Assembly: GCF_000003815.2 (NCBI RefSeq)
Contig: NC_049981.1
Location: forward strand, 17,713,235 to 17,777,234
DNA: 64,000 nt
Direction: 5' to 3'
From: Branchiostoma floridae
Lineage: Eukaryota; Chordata; Leptocardii; Amphioxiformes; Branchiostomatidae
A model generated the notes under the pieces. It saw only the letters and a list, made by a program, of their open reading frames with translations. It searched no databases and was not told the origin of the DNA. Both the position numbers and the translations under genes were made by a program. Of the stretch, positions 52,376 to 64,000 are shown in pieces (position 1 is the stretch's first letter; each line of letters starts with the position of its first letter).

Positions 52376-54515
52376 TGGAATATTCTCCAGACTGTCCCAG
52401 TTATCAATTGAAACCACAGACATAAAAAGAATACCGCTATCCCTTAAAAATAATTAACAAAACCTGATACTTCAACTAGAAATTTCGATTCGGAAAAAAA
52501 TGGAGGTAAAACAATCAGGAAATTTGATGCAGGTAACGTTATAACGTTAATAAAAAAAGGAAAGAAACCAAAATTCCCCCAAAATTCCAATGGATCAGTC
52601 CAGTAGGTCACAGTGACACCTGATTTAGGTCTCAGGTCGGAGTTTCCTGTGCAAAATTTCCTAGTGGGGTGATGCAACTGTTTGCGCCTGCGCATAGGCC
52701 CCAAATGAATGTTCCTCTATGCACATTAGGGTTCCCCCGTTCCGGTTCGGAAATCCGAGGTTTTTACGATAATTTTGGTTCCAGATTTTACGGGTATCGT
52801 TATACGGGTAACGGTACAATAGCAATGTGTAACATACCCGTATCCAATCTTTTATATTTCTAAGAAAGCCCATTCTTCGTAGCATTTTTCAGTCAAGGAG
52901 ATATGGTCATCTGGCAAATACTTCCTGGTATTACTTTTAGTATATTGCAATAACAGTAAAGCAGCCTTGTCCCCTGATTACCCAAATCATGCAATCTATA
53001 GGCGTTTTCAGTGGTTCCGGAAGTAGCTGCCTGAAGTATGGTCTGACTCAACCATCGTAATAACCAATAGCCTGGAGCAAATTGAATTGCGCTCTGAGCC
53101 CAACAGTTACCGCCCCTCAATTACCCCAGGCCGTTTTTTACATTTCAATGCGAATGAGCCTACTACATCTTAGTCACAACTTAATACCTCAAAGGCTTAA
53201 CATAACATTACATGTATTCTGTTAAATACACCCCTGAGAAAAAGATAAGCATTCGAGCATATCACAAATTTGAAGAACAGAATAATTCCCCGAGGGTCAG
53301 GTTTGGTTGTTTATATATAATCAGGAGGCATCAATACATGCTTTATAAAATAATAGTGCATATGTGATAACTTGCATGCTATGAAGCTTTTCTAACCCTG
53401 TTCACAACGACAGAGGACAGCTTGACTCCTTCAGCTAGAATCTGTACAGTAAATATATTCCCACCTGTGAGACAAAATTGGTGACAACCGTAGACATCTT
53501 CAAGCTGACAGCATCGACCTGCCCTTGTCACACCCTGTTTGTAATGCTGTCTAACCAGTTAACATATCACTTGACTTGACTTCAGGTCAAATGTCCAAGT
53601 TCAACCACTCATATGGGAAATGTTACAAACGTAGATGCTCATTGAGCAGATATCTTATGCGCCGTATTCCATGAAAGACATTTGTAATTGAAAGGGAGAT
53701 ATATCGCTAGGTATCCTTTATACATTGTCAAATACATTACTTATTTGCATAATTGGCAAGAAAATGCCATAATTCCATATTGGTACATGGCAGGAATTTT
53801 ACAGGTGTTTAAAATACCAGTAGGTGAACATTATTAGAGAAGATATAGGCAAGTCAGGGCCTTATGACTAAAGACATAACTTATGAGGTTGCAGCTAGGC
53901 ACCTCGTAGTTATAAGGCTTAATTAATTAAGTACGTATGTTGCAGGTGAGTACGTCAAGCTACTATGACGTACCTGGGAAAGTTAAGTCGTATTGGAGCT
54001 AGTTATCTGAACTACCTGGCACTTAGCCGAAATACATTGTGCCTAGTAGGCCCTGTCAAACTACGTCGTAGTTGGCTAAAGTACGTCTAATGAGTTTTGA
54101 CCGGAGTAAAAAACCATAAACCTGGACTTTTACACATTCACTAGTTCTGACCCAGACTTGTTTCACAAAGATCCCTAGTAATGCTGCGATGCCATTTGGA
54201 AAATGGGGCTCCTCTGGGTAGTTTACGTCTGTCTTTTGGGCGTGGCCCCGTAGGACACCCTGCAAACTAGGCTATTTTGGGCCTCAGGACCCATTGACAA
54301 ATAAACGTTGTGACCTAGCCGTGAAACTCGGGAGGTACCCCAGGTATCCAGCAGGACAATATATTGCTTCAGATCCCAGCCAGGGCTAAACTCCCTGCAG
54401 GCACCAGTCGGTACAAATGGGACTGTAGCAAATACAGGTGGCAGTAATTACATAAAAACAACTCAACGTTCTGGAGGTGAAAAGTGCCCACACTTTCTGT
54501 GTCATTTTCAGTTGA
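52376..54515. other. Intergenic, no gene recognised
   Basis: Contains a self-complementary-looking stretch near 52740-52850 (repeated CGGGTA/TACCCGT and CCGGTTCGGAA motifs) and palindromic patches around 53880-54010, probably old transposon debris. No coding exon or RNA gene was seen. Confidence 0.5.
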
Positions 54516-54523
54516 GTTGCAGC

Positions 54524-55372
54524 TATGGGTGGGTATCGGTACACCAGTGTACTGGTACAAAACTGTTTTTTTCTTATTGGACCGGTCCAGAAAAACTGAC
54601 CTGAAACAAGAAATCTTTTTTAAAAAGCTGTGCCTTGCCGCGTATTTTATGTTATTTTGGTAACTTAGACTAGATTCTACGCTTAAAAATCCCGAGTTCC
54701 AATTATTGGCACATTAAACAGGTTTTGTAAAACTTTTTGACCCACAATGAATATGCATTATTTTTTATTACAAACTAAGTTCCTTCTGATGCAATTTGTG
54801 ATATATCTTTATATAAACATGGTGAGTTAAAGCGTAGATTTATTACGCTGGACCACATACAGTAACATGCGTCTAGAAGAGCGTTTTAATACTCGCCTGG
54901 AATGTACCATTGTCTAACTAAGCCATGAAACTCGGCAAGGAAAAAAGGGCCTTTGGAAGGGGCTTTGGAAGGGCTGGGTTAACAGGTCCGTCCATTGATC
55001 CATGGATCCATGGAAGAAAGCTGGCGTAAAGCCTTGCCGGCGGCAAGGCAAAAAATCGGCAGACCGGATGTTGGACCTACTAGAAAATTCACACGTTTTG
55101 GGGCTTACCGGTCGTAGAAAATAACACGAGCTAAGTAGAGTCTATTTCTACCAAGTTTTTCAGTCAATTGTACAGAGGCAGTTACAAGTGCCCAGTGGGA
55201 GTCGAATACTCCACAAAACAGATTTCTTTGTAGCAAAAAGGACCATTCTTTTGAGTATCACCCATTCACAAGTTCTCACATACTGAATGAGATCCAGGTC
55301 CAGGTCCGGACCTGATCCTGATCCTCTAGACCTAAAACGGACCTGAATTTTCTGTACCAGTACCCACCCTTA
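54524..55372. mobile_element. hAT-like MITE, copy 1 (849 bases)
   Basis: Exact 8-base duplications GTTGCAGC at 54516-54523 and 55373-55380 flank termini TATGGGTGGGTATCGGTAC and, inverted, TAAGGGTGGGTACTGGTAC. Subterminal ATTGGACCGGTCCAG and CAGGTCCGGACCTGAT motifs match copy 2 at 62884-63206 in the opposite orientation. Eight-base target duplications indicate the hAT superfamily. No transposase. Confidence 0.85.
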
Positions 55373-55380
55373 GTTGCAGC

Positions 55381-56902
55381 ACAATGCTAGCTACAGCTTG
55401 CTTTCTCAGACTCATCTACATGTATACACTATTTTGCATGTGCTACATTTCAGCATACAGTTTCACTGAAAGACAGTTAAAATGCATAGTTACCACAAAC
55501 ATACACAATCTCCGTCATACACCATTTAACAGTTTTATTATGTCTACAGGAGTAACGACTGGACATGTCCCTAGACTTTATTTCTATTACATTCCAGATA
55601 AAGACATCAGTCTTGCTCTGTTGGGTCTGCCTCCTCAAAGATGGACTATCTAAAAATGTTGGTCCCCAGGATCCTATAATTTACCCAAAATATGTTGCAG
55701 AAAGCCAACAGAGGAATATGCATGGTCTAGACGATACAATAAGTGACCGTCTGGCCCAAATGTTGATTGGTCTCGCCAATGTGGTCATGAGATTGAATCT
55801 CAGACTTGTACTTTTAATAAAATACTGAGAGGGACTGCAGTTGGACAATTGGTGCACTCTCCAGGGGTTTCTGCAGATACATTTAAGTTTGCAGTGATTT
55901 AGTTTTGTGGAAAGGAGAAATTGGAGTATTCGCCATGGTTTTGGGTTAGTGACAGTGATAGTGCCTTGGCAATGGAAGCACCAACGCCTTTAGTTTATGG
56001 TCAGAAACCACCATGCAAATTGCCAAGGGTGCTAAAAAGTCACTGCCAACATATCTCAACATTGTAGTACATGTAACCAAGGAGGTTGAAAGTGTTTTTA
56101 ACCTCCTTGATGTAATGCAAAGTGGTAAGTAGACAGGACAAAAATTCTTGCACTGGCTTTCAGTTCCTGGCAAACTTAAATGCAGTCACAGTACATTGAG
56201 CCTTCAGTCCTGTGCTTGGGAAATGTCCTTCAGCATGTTAAGAGTCCTGCTGCATTTGTCCATGAGAGCATAGTCTGCCCAGGCCAGACCCTTGGGGGAC
56301 ATTTCAGGCACATGCTTCTCTCCAATATGTGGTTATCAGCATCAGCATCGGGATATGCACAAAATCTACATACATACATCATGTAACATGGTAAAGGACC
56401 CTGAGTGACCCAAAGCTACACAGTCCATCTTTGCAGAGACATAACATAGACCAGATACCAGAAGTGGACCAAACATACTCATGAGGGGCTACAAAAGTTT
56501 TGCTCTTTAGTTATTGTTACATGTATGTTCTCCACATTCATGTTGAACTTCATCATACAACAAAATTGGTTGCTATCCTACAATTGTTGTTTGGAGGTAC
56601 ATGTACATGTACCAACTTTCTTTCACATAAGAGGCTTTCATTGTACCAAACTATAAGTATTTTATAGAAAGTCAAAATAACTCTCTGAAATGTGTAAGAA
56701 AAGGTTTTTATGGTATTACATTACTGACCGTTACAGCAAGTGATGTGCAGCAAACCTTTTTGCACAGAGTTACATATCACAGTACATATTGAATACAAAA
56801 TGAAATCTAAATCCTTCAACAAGTGGATGCAGGTATGAGTCCTTCCCCTTTGCCATATATGAAAAGCACATTACATTGCTGACTGCTGAGTATCCTGTAT
56901 GT
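55381..56902. other. Intergenic / NEDD8 3' flank, no gene recognised
   Basis: Probably includes the NEDD8 3' UTR near its upper end. Open frames at 55384-55828 and 55946-56173 match no family by eye and lack convincing splice or start context. Confidence 0.45.
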
Positions 56903-59900
56903 TCATTGACCACCTCTCAGTGCCAGGACTAAGTGGAGTACTGAACCACCTTGAACCTTGTAATCAGCTGCTGTCTTGTCATCATTCCTGTGCAACGGGA
57001 AATAAGAAATGCTTTAAACCAAGTGCTGTTGACAATAGCTGGCATTTTGGTGGCATAGATGTGATGCTTTTTTTTTAACGAGCTTGCTGGGTGCAAGGCC
57101 ATTGACCACTTCTAGGCACTGAACTATGCTCACTATGGCAGTATCTCTTCTCCCTCTGTCAGAAACATTGAGCTTCAGCAAGCTAGACTAACTGACCCAA
57201 CAACCAAAGCAGGGGTTACGAGGCTACTCTGGAAATTCCCTACCACATTTGGCCGAAATGGTTTGATCCGTTCATACCCAGAAGGTCCCCCACTCTTTTG
57301 GACAAGTATGGCGGGGTTTTTTTTACGTTCCACCGAACATGGGACCTCCATTTAAGGTCCTATCCGAAGGACAACTCATTTTTCACCTGAGAGAGGTGAG
57401 GAAAGTTGTGTAAAGTGCCTTTCCCAATGGCACAAGATCGGTGACATGGCAGGTTTTGAACCCAGGACCTCTTGGGCCTGAGCCCAAAGTGCTGCCGATT
57501 ATGCCACAGGATCTCACTGCTACTTATGGAAATTGACATAAGAAATACCTTCTTATCATAAAATAAGGCTATAGACTTCACAGAGGGCCAATTTTACTTA
57601 AGAATATAACTGCGCTTCATGCTACCTCACTGTAATTAACCTCAGGGACCAAACAATTGCAACAATCTCTACCATTAGGTAATGGCAAGGTAATGGCGGA
57701 CTTTTATAGACCTCATTACACCCTGCCCATCCCATTTGCTGTCAATGTCAATTATTGTTTGTACAACATTGCAGTTGACCCACTTATTTTTGTCACACAA
57801 AATTTTCTATTCAAATTTGTGCCTGCACGCTGCCCCATTGTCCTTGTCTCAAATGATCCCCAGACCTTAATACATTTTTTATATTTCACCCCTACACAAA
57901 ACAGAGGGAAATACAACACCAGTAGTCAAACTTATATGCACCAGACAAACCACATCTCAACAATTCACTTTTGTTCCCTCCAACAAAATAATAAATTGTT
58001 ATAAAAATATCACTGCTTGTGGTACATGAACTGTGTCCTCAATAAAAAGTGGCCTACAGGTAGATAGAAGCTTTCCACAGATAAACAAGGTTCTTCTACG
58101 TTGTTTGTTTGTTTATTTATTTTGTTTGTTGTGATTGGCTTACATCTGCTTCCCACTGAAGATAAGTCTCTGTTGTGGAGGTGGTATTCCTTCTTTCTCT
58201 TCCACTCGCTCCTTGATACGCTCCACCTACACACACATGAAGGAATGATAATGACAAACTTAAAACTAAACTTCTTCACAAGATTGGAGGACAACTGGAT
58301 GCAAGTCATTTCAATATTGAAAATACATTGTATGGCTATCTCCAACATTTTCAACTCAATGCAATTCATGTTATACTTAGGTATGATCATTACTTTCTAC
58401 TGTATCTGGATCTGTATAGCCAACATAACCACCCTTCAGAATAGCACACAGCTTTGCAGGCATGTGGCATGGCAGCATCTGGTTATGTCACACTGAACAA
58501 TCTGTCACACCTAGCTTATGTAGTGAGGATGCTCCTAGTCCTACATTACTTGATGCCATTGAGTTCAATTAATCCTTAGTTGACAACTCTTGTACTTGAA
58601 GGAATGACTAAGCAATAATGATGAGATGCCTCCTCTACAAAAGTTGCTCCCCAAAAACATGCATGACAAGCTCAAAGCACAATTTACAATACAAGTTGCA
58701 AAATTTATCCAGTTGCTGTTTGGTTCTATAGAAACAGGAATATATACAAATTGTGATGCTGTACTTACCTTGTCAGTTGGCTCAATGTCAATTTCAATCT
58801 GTGACAGAAGAGAGACGTATTAAGGAGCAATGATTTGCATGGTGGCCGCTACTTATATATTGTATGCTGCAGAAATTGCTCATTCGACAAGAACCAGAAT
58901 TATTATCGAATCATACATGCAAATCTTTATTGAACAGCAAATGATTTCATCAGTTTGGAAAATCACTGGATAGCAAGGATAAATTTATGTCTTATTCTCA
59001 ACTAAGACATATTTAGTCACAACTTTTGTTTTGGTGACCATCTGTCACCTTCTTCACTGACTTCAGTCAGGGTAATGCTGGAACATATGCTATTCCACAT
59101 TGCAGCTAGGTGTTGCTGCAGCTGCAAACAACACGGTCCCAAACCTACTAGTATAGTACTGTCATGTATATGTGCATGACAATACTATTCACATTTGTTA
59201 CCACATTTATGGCAATTCTTTACATTTAATTTTAAATCTAAAGTTCAACATGTTCAGAACACAGTTCAATGTTCATTTTTGGGAATTTGTTTGGCTATAT
59301 CAGCTGCATGTCATCAACATTTCGGTATGTTTTCCCTTCACAAAAGCAAAAAAAAAAAGAGAGACTTATCCGGGCCAGAGTTGTCCAGAGTGGCCATTTG
59401 TAAATATTGCATATACTATATCATTCATGTACTAACCTCCTTTCCAGTCAGCGTCTGTCACAGTCCACCAGATCAGACCACAACAGCAACACAGCAATGA
59501 GAAGGGACAGAAACAAAAGAAACCATCATGAAACGTTGCTATAGGCTCATTCAATCTTCGAATTGCGCACGCGTGACAACAGAAATCGTGGGTAATGGTG
59601 AAGGCCCCTGACGTGTTATCAGTTCTGGTCTCAACCATTGTTTCACTTGCATAACAATGTTCTGGTATGTTCATGTTCCTGTGTTTAGAAGGCGGCTAAA
59701 TTAGCGCAACAAACTACAAAGTCATGCTGTACTTGCAAAAGGGACAATTCAAAGCGATGGACAGTTTATTGATTTGCTCTTTATTCACTGTGCAAGATGA
59801 TGTGAAGGTGTAAAAGGATGGAGATTAAAATCCTCAAAATTAGGACAACTGGCCCCCTCTCACAATGACTTGCTTGGCAAAAAATAATATCATGATAATT

Positions 59901-60197
59901 TCTAATGCTATTGGTGGCACGAGCATTTTGGTGCAATGTATTTTTTTCCAAATGTTCCGACATGGTTTGACAAGGTTTGAACTGACACAAATTCCAGATG
60001 TTTTGCTGCGCTGCATTTTTGTGTGTCTTTTTGTTTCCAACAGTTTATGGGGAGGGGGGCGAATATTATGGGCAACTACAAAAGTCATCACTACTTTCAT
60101 TTCACTTTAACGCTTATCTTAGGCTAACGATACCAATTAAAATAACAGCAACATCTAGAAAGCATATTTCTTAGCCTACCTTCACTTTTATGAGCAT
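56903..60197 (-). CDS. NEDD8: NEDD8 ubiquitin-like modifier
   Basis: Small protein conjugated to cullins and other targets via an E1 (NAE1-UBA3) and UBE2M/UBE2F; it activates cullin-RING ligases. Exons in gene order: 60197-60180 (MLIKVK), 59454-59437 (TLTGKE), 58798-58769 ([10 protein letters not shown]), 58226-58144 ([20 protein letters not shown]...) and 56987-56903 ([20 protein letters not shown]...). Phases match and donors and acceptors are canonical, giving 77 codons. Ala72 in LALRGG separates NEDD8 from ubiquitin, which has Arg there. After the GG there is a single Gln before TGA, so one residue must be removed for maturation, against five in human NEDD8. Lys48 (SGKQM) is kept. The reading frame stays open upstream of the ATG in the first exon, but the family start is MLIKVK. 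The gene lies head-to-head with GMP reductase. Confidence 0.96.
57360..57517 (-). mobile_element. tRNA-derived SINE in NEDD8 intron 4
   Basis: In minus sense there is an A box TGGCATAATCGG (57506-57495), a GGGCTCAGGCCC stem and a B box GGGTTCAAAACC (57463-57452), then a body with CACTTTACACAACTTTCCTC. This is the clearest copy of the SINE family also seen at 17090-17215 and 26105-26345. Amphioxus tRNA-type SINEs are known; identity with a named one is unchecked. Confidence 0.75.
58380..58620 (-). mobile_element. LINE 3' relic related to 45717-45953
   Basis: Shares, in order, CTGTATAGC.....ATAA, CA(C/G)GCA(T/C)GTGGC, TGTCACAC.TA and CTTGAAGG(C/A)ATGACTA with the block at 45620-45915. No open frame is left. 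In NEDD8 intron 3. Confidence 0.4.
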
Positions 60198-60820
60198 TTC
60201 TGTAGTCTTTTCTATGTCTTGTGGGATGAAATTGGAGCACGTTTGCTTTTTCTTGTCGGCAGACTTCTCCTCACTGTGCGTACCGGAAGTCGTGAACGAG
60301 AATTTCCGGTGACGACCACCTATATGTAGCGCATGATTCGGCCACTACCATACGTTTTAATGATACTGTACATGCTATCGAATTATTGTGGTATTACGTC
60401 AAAGCAAAAGGTTTTCTATTCCAGTCACTATCCATGAAAATAGAAGCAGAAATTTTTCGATCTGTCACTAACTGTTAACCCATGTCCAGCCAAGGAGGTT
60501 TCTCGGCACCAAGTATTATACCAAGCCTCCACGAAAAATACATGTAGCAAAAAACAGAAAAGATGAACTCAAAGTTCTCACTCCACAAAAAGTTCAATGA
60601 GCATAACTTTTCCCTTAAGATACTTTTCAATACAGAAAGTGCTATATGATTTCCGCACTATTTTATGCCCGAACTATGCGCGACCCCGTATAACCCCGTG
60701 CGGATTGATCCCGGTGTCCTGCGACCTGAAACACGCGCCTGACGTCGGTAGACTGTGGAGCTGGGAAGTCCGCAGCGATTTACCTATTTAAGTAACACCA
60801 AACGACTGACATTTTTAAAG
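60198..60820. promoter_or_regulatory. Bidirectional promoter, NEDD8 / GMP reductase
   Basis: 623 bases between divergent ATGs. Two ETS/GABP-type sites in opposite orientation lie on the NEDD8 side: CCGGAAGT (60283-60290) and ATTTCCGGT (60302-60310). The GMPR side is CpG-rich (about 60660-60780). No TATA box is evident in either direction at a convincing distance. Such ETS-driven TATA-less promoters are typical of housekeeping head-to-head pairs. Confidence 0.55.
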
Positions 60821-63458
60821 ATGCCACGAATAGAAGCCGACGTGAAGTTGGACTTCAAGGATGTTTTGATCAGACCAAAACGAAGCACGCTCAGAAGCAG
60901 ATCTGATGTGAGTATGTTGAACGTAACTTGATACGGCCAGTACCAGAGGGTTTGTGTCCTGCTTTTGGCGCTATTTTTGGTTAGGTAGACAGTCCGTAGG
61001 TTCTTATAAGTGACGTTCTGTGATGATTTGTATGCACAGTAATGGCGTAGATCTACACTAGGGGTCTTGAATTTGGTCGGATGTTTACCCTCGAACGAGA
61101 AAATAATGTTGGAGATTGTAAAAGCTCCTTGACAAGAGTGACATATGTTTCAGCGCACTTCCCTCCTCCTTCCCGCGCACAGTAATCTATTTATACAAGT
61201 GACCAATCACAGGGCTCTTAGTGCTCACACGGCGGGAATTATAGCTGGTGTCTGGCCAATCACAGCACAGTTCCTCGCTCACATGGGGTAAACATGTATT
61301 GTTGTAACAGTGGGGTTCAAGCACCACCAACTTTGTCCCCATTCACACTTCAAAAAAGATTAAATATAGAATCCGATTAAGCATCCCGTTCACATTAAAG
61401 AAAAGGGAGCAGATTAAAGATTAATCTGGATCATGTTTGCAATCCAATTGAAAAACGTTTGTGTTCACATTCATTACAGAGTAACGGGAGGGGGCCATAC
61501 TTCGACACCCGTTCTAAGTGGATGCGCATGGCTTTTGTCAATGTACATTTTACAGTGAACTCATCAAAAACATGTATGCATCCATATAACTGTTATTGAA
61601 GCTGTACAGATATATATTTCATTTAACAGTAGCGTTCCGCACTGTACTTTGACAGCGCACGAAACTTACCGCAGGTTTTCGGCTTGCGTCCTAGCAGAAC
61701 GTTCCAACACAAAAAAGGGGTCCAAACTCCGACATAGTAAAAACCAGACCATCTCCGTGCATTTTTAAACAACTTATGCAAATAGAATAGCACTGAAAGT
61801 CTTCATTATAATTTTTTTTGTACCAAATATGGGTCATATTTTGTATTACGCGACTTATTCAAATACGGTGTATTAAAACGTTTACCTCTCACGGTGAGAC
61901 CAACTTGCCGCAAAACGGCAGCGCATTGTTACGTTGGACTGTGATGGCATTTTCGCTTTTCGGCTTCCTTAATTGCCTTTTCATCCTGTCTTTTGGCAGC
62001 AGCAATTGCTACAGGATTTTTTAGTTGGTAGGGATCGATTTTTCTTGAATGTTTGTCGCTCGACGGACGGGTTGACTTAGTTCAACGTGTTGAGCATCGC
62101 TCGCCCGCCTTGGTGCGTGATAGTAAAATGGCGGGGCCCCGACTGCGTGAACATTGTGGCATCATTTTAGCTCCGTTTATCCAGCCCAGCTAAAGGCAGA
62201 ACAGAACACAGGTATTATTTTTCAGAAGGCTAATAAACATCATTTCTATGTGTGGTGGTATTTTTTCACATGTCGTATTTTGCGAAGAATAATTCAAGAG
62301 TTTCCCGGGCCATGGTCTCGATACGTTCGCTCGTCAACTTGCACGTAAGGCGTCAAACTTGTGCAAGTTTTTCAATCGTTATCTGTGGGACTTGCTAACT
62401 TCGACACATACCCCGTCTTTGTAGTTATTTACAACAAGGTTTAGTCTTCAGCTAGTGTACTTCTCATGTGCAGGCATCTATGCATTTCTCCGCAACAATG
62501 ATTTTTAAAACCTGTCGAACTTTGGACCCCTGTCGAAGTATGGCCCCCTCCCGTTACAGACAACACGGAGTCCAAGCGGAATGCGTACTTTATTTTCATT
62601 CAAAATTGTTCACAGGTCTTCTCAAACCAGAAGGGACCTGCTCAAAGATGACCTTGTTTTACGAGCTTGCTCAGTGTTTCTTCTCTCCTCCAGAGCGCGA
62701 TTTTAAAAAAAATAAAGGCTTTGTTTGCTTCTGATTCCGCTTGCCTTGACCAAGGAGCCTTGACCCTACAACATTTTTTTCTTTCCGGACATCATAGATA
62801 GGCACAAAAATAAGTAACGTAAGCAAACCTGTCAGTGTGGTGATAGTTTCTGCTCCTGCACGACGTAAAATTTGACCCCATGTTAGGGGTGGGTACCAGT
62901 TCAGAAAATTCAGGTCCGGTTCAGGTCCAGAGGATCTGGACCTGATTCAGTATGTGAAAACTTGTGAATGGACGATACTCAAAACAATGTTCCATGTCGC
63001 AACAAAGAAATCTGTTTTGTCAAGGATCTTTTATCAAGTTGTTATTTTTCCCGGCTGGTTTAAGCCCCGAAACGTGTGAATGCCTGATCATATAATCTGT
63101 TCATTTTCCAATAGGTCCAACATCCGGTCCTCCGAATTTTTTCAGGTCCGGTTTTTCTAGACCGGTCCAATAAGAAAAAACTGTTTTGTACTGGTGCCCA
63201 GCCCTACACCATGTACATACATGTCTGAGCCACCACAAATTTTGCTGGCAGACTATGCTTAATTTGATGACATTTCCGATTTGCCAGAATGTTCTTTTGC
63301 TGTCATGTAAGTCAATGTGTACTGTCTTCCTTTAGGTTGAGCTGGTACGCACAATCAGCAAGTTCAGGAACTCTGGACAGTCCTACAGTGGGATCCCAGT
63401 TATTGCTGCTAACATGGACACCGTGGGGACGTTTGAGATGGCCAAAGCTCTTTCAAAG
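60821..63458 (+). CDS. GMPR: GMP reductase (3'-partial)
   Basis: NADPH-dependent enzyme converting GMP to IMP with release of ammonia, in cytosolic purine salvage. Two exons are visible: 60821-60907 (residues 1-29, [20 protein letters not shown]...) and 63336-63458 (residues 30-70, ending MAKALSK), joined in phase 0. The segment [20 protein letters not shown] is the conserved start of the IMPDH/GMPR TIM barrel. The catalytic Cys loop and the rest of the ~345-residue protein would lie past the window; intron 2 runs to the window end. Intron 1 (60908-63335) holds a TIR element and a hAT-like MITE. Co-orthologous to vertebrate GMPR/GMPR2 is most likely. Confidence 0.95.
61482..62556. mobile_element. 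1.07 kb TIR element in GMPR intron 1
   Basis: Perfect 26-base inverted ends (61482-61507 and 62531-62556), beginning TAACGGGAGGGGGCCATACT. The outermost TA on each side could be a TA target duplication. Interior frames, including 61818-62024 and 62468-62734, show no recognised transposase. Superfamily uncertain. Confidence 0.75.
62884..63206. mobile_element. hAT-like MITE, copy 2 (323 bases)
   Basis: Flanked by CCCCATGT (62876-62883) and CACCATGT (63207-63214), an 8-base duplication with one mismatch. Starts TAGGGGTGGGTACCAGTTC and ends GTACTGGTGCCCAGCCCTA. Internal CAGGTCCGG and TTATTGGACCGGTC-type motifs match copy 1 in inverted orientation. Shorter by internal deletion. Lies 129 bases before GMPR exon 2. 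Confidence 0.8.
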
Positions 63459-64000
63459 GTAAAAAAAAATGCTATTTCTAGTAGTAGGAATAACCACAAA
63501 ATGTATCAGCGCTCAAAATGCAATGTAGATGGGTACTAGGGCACAACTTAATTTGTTGGTTCTCTGATTTTTTTCAGGAAAAATATGGAGGGATAATCTG
63601 CAAAAGTCTAGGATAAAGATAAGGGCTAATAGAAAACATAAAGATTAATACCTCTTCATCTTGAAAGGCAAACAAACACTGGTTGTTGAAAATATGAAAA
63701 TGACAGTTTTTATGTAGTGATGTCCTTGGTGAATGAAAATTTTACCACTGATAAATGTGTCCACATTATAAGGAAGGTTTAAAGGCAAATTTACTTTACT
63801 GGAAAGTTGTTCAATATCTTTGTAGCAATTTGATGGAAAATGTAGAAAAAGATATGCTTTATGAGTAAAGGTTTGTCTAAATTTATAAGGAATATAAATT
63901 TGTCTATATTACTTAGTTGCAGTGTTTCCGCCAGACCTCAGCTGGGAGGCCGTCCACCCTTGGGGCGCGAAAAACCGCGAAAATTAAATTTAATTAAAAA
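63459..64000. other. GMPR intron 2 (partial), nothing else recognised
   Basis: AT-rich intronic sequence to the window end. The last ~80 bases (TTTCCGCCAGACCTC, GGGGCGCGAAAAACCGCGAA) look repeat-like, but the element is cut by the window edge. Confidence 0.5.

Noticed and set aside
60198-60330. N-terminally extended NEDD8
   Set aside because: The frame stays open upstream of MLIKVK, but I found no in-frame ATG there, and NEDD8 function requires the ubiquitin-like start; treated as 5' UTR.

Overview
This is a eukaryotic (animal) genomic window, most likely from a cephalochordate (amphioxus, Branchiostoma). The evidence is intron-rich genes with introns of a few hundred bases to a few kilobases, one-LRR-per-exon architecture in a relaxin-receptor-like GPCR, human-like gene neighbourhoods (PCNA head-to-head with CDS2, NEDD8 head-to-head with GMPR), and a dense mix of small DNA transposons, tRNA-derived SINEs and CR1/L2-like LINE ends. 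The species call is an inference; the gene calls rest on exon translations, splice sites and matching intron phases read directly from the sequence.

Layout. (1) 493-13156, plus strand: the 3' part of a relaxin-family (RXFP-like) LRR G-protein-coupled receptor; its first exons lie before the window. (2) 16782-20322, minus: PCNA, complete in six exons. (3) 20323-21290: a short shared promoter with E2F and CCAAT motifs. (4) 21291-35196, plus: phosphatidate cytidylyltransferase (CDP-diacylglycerol synthase), complete in 14 exons, with nested transposons in intron 2. (5) 35197-40552: a tail-to-tail interval with 3' UTRs, a MITE and a 171-base assembly gap. (6) 40553-47392, minus: one continuous 884-codon reading frame in 10 coding exons joining a mitochondrial-type HAD phosphatase to a choline-dehydrogenase GMC oxidoreductase. 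This fusion is the most unusual gene here. (7) 47393-56902: a transposon-rich interval with a probable upstream non-coding exon of the fusion gene near 52.1-52.4 kb. (8) 56903-60197, minus: NEDD8, complete in five exons, two of them only 18 and 30 coding bases. (9) 60198-60820: a second bidirectional promoter. (10) 60821-63458, plus: the first two coding exons of GMP reductase, continuing past the window.

The genes do not form a pathway or operon. They are housekeeping genes in two divergent pairs, with a receptor and the fusion enzyme between them. The fusion suggests a coupled mitochondrial phosphatase-dehydrogenase activity, perhaps on a choline phosphoester, but the substrate is not shown by the sequence. 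The most striking non-coding structures are a 1.2 kb element with TTATAT target duplications carrying three internal tandem arrays, a Mutator-like element with 9-base target duplications, a pair of hAT-like MITEs, a 1.07 kb TIR element in a GMPR intron, and tandemly duplicated splice acceptors in the fusion gene. No tRNA, rRNA or CRISPR array was found.
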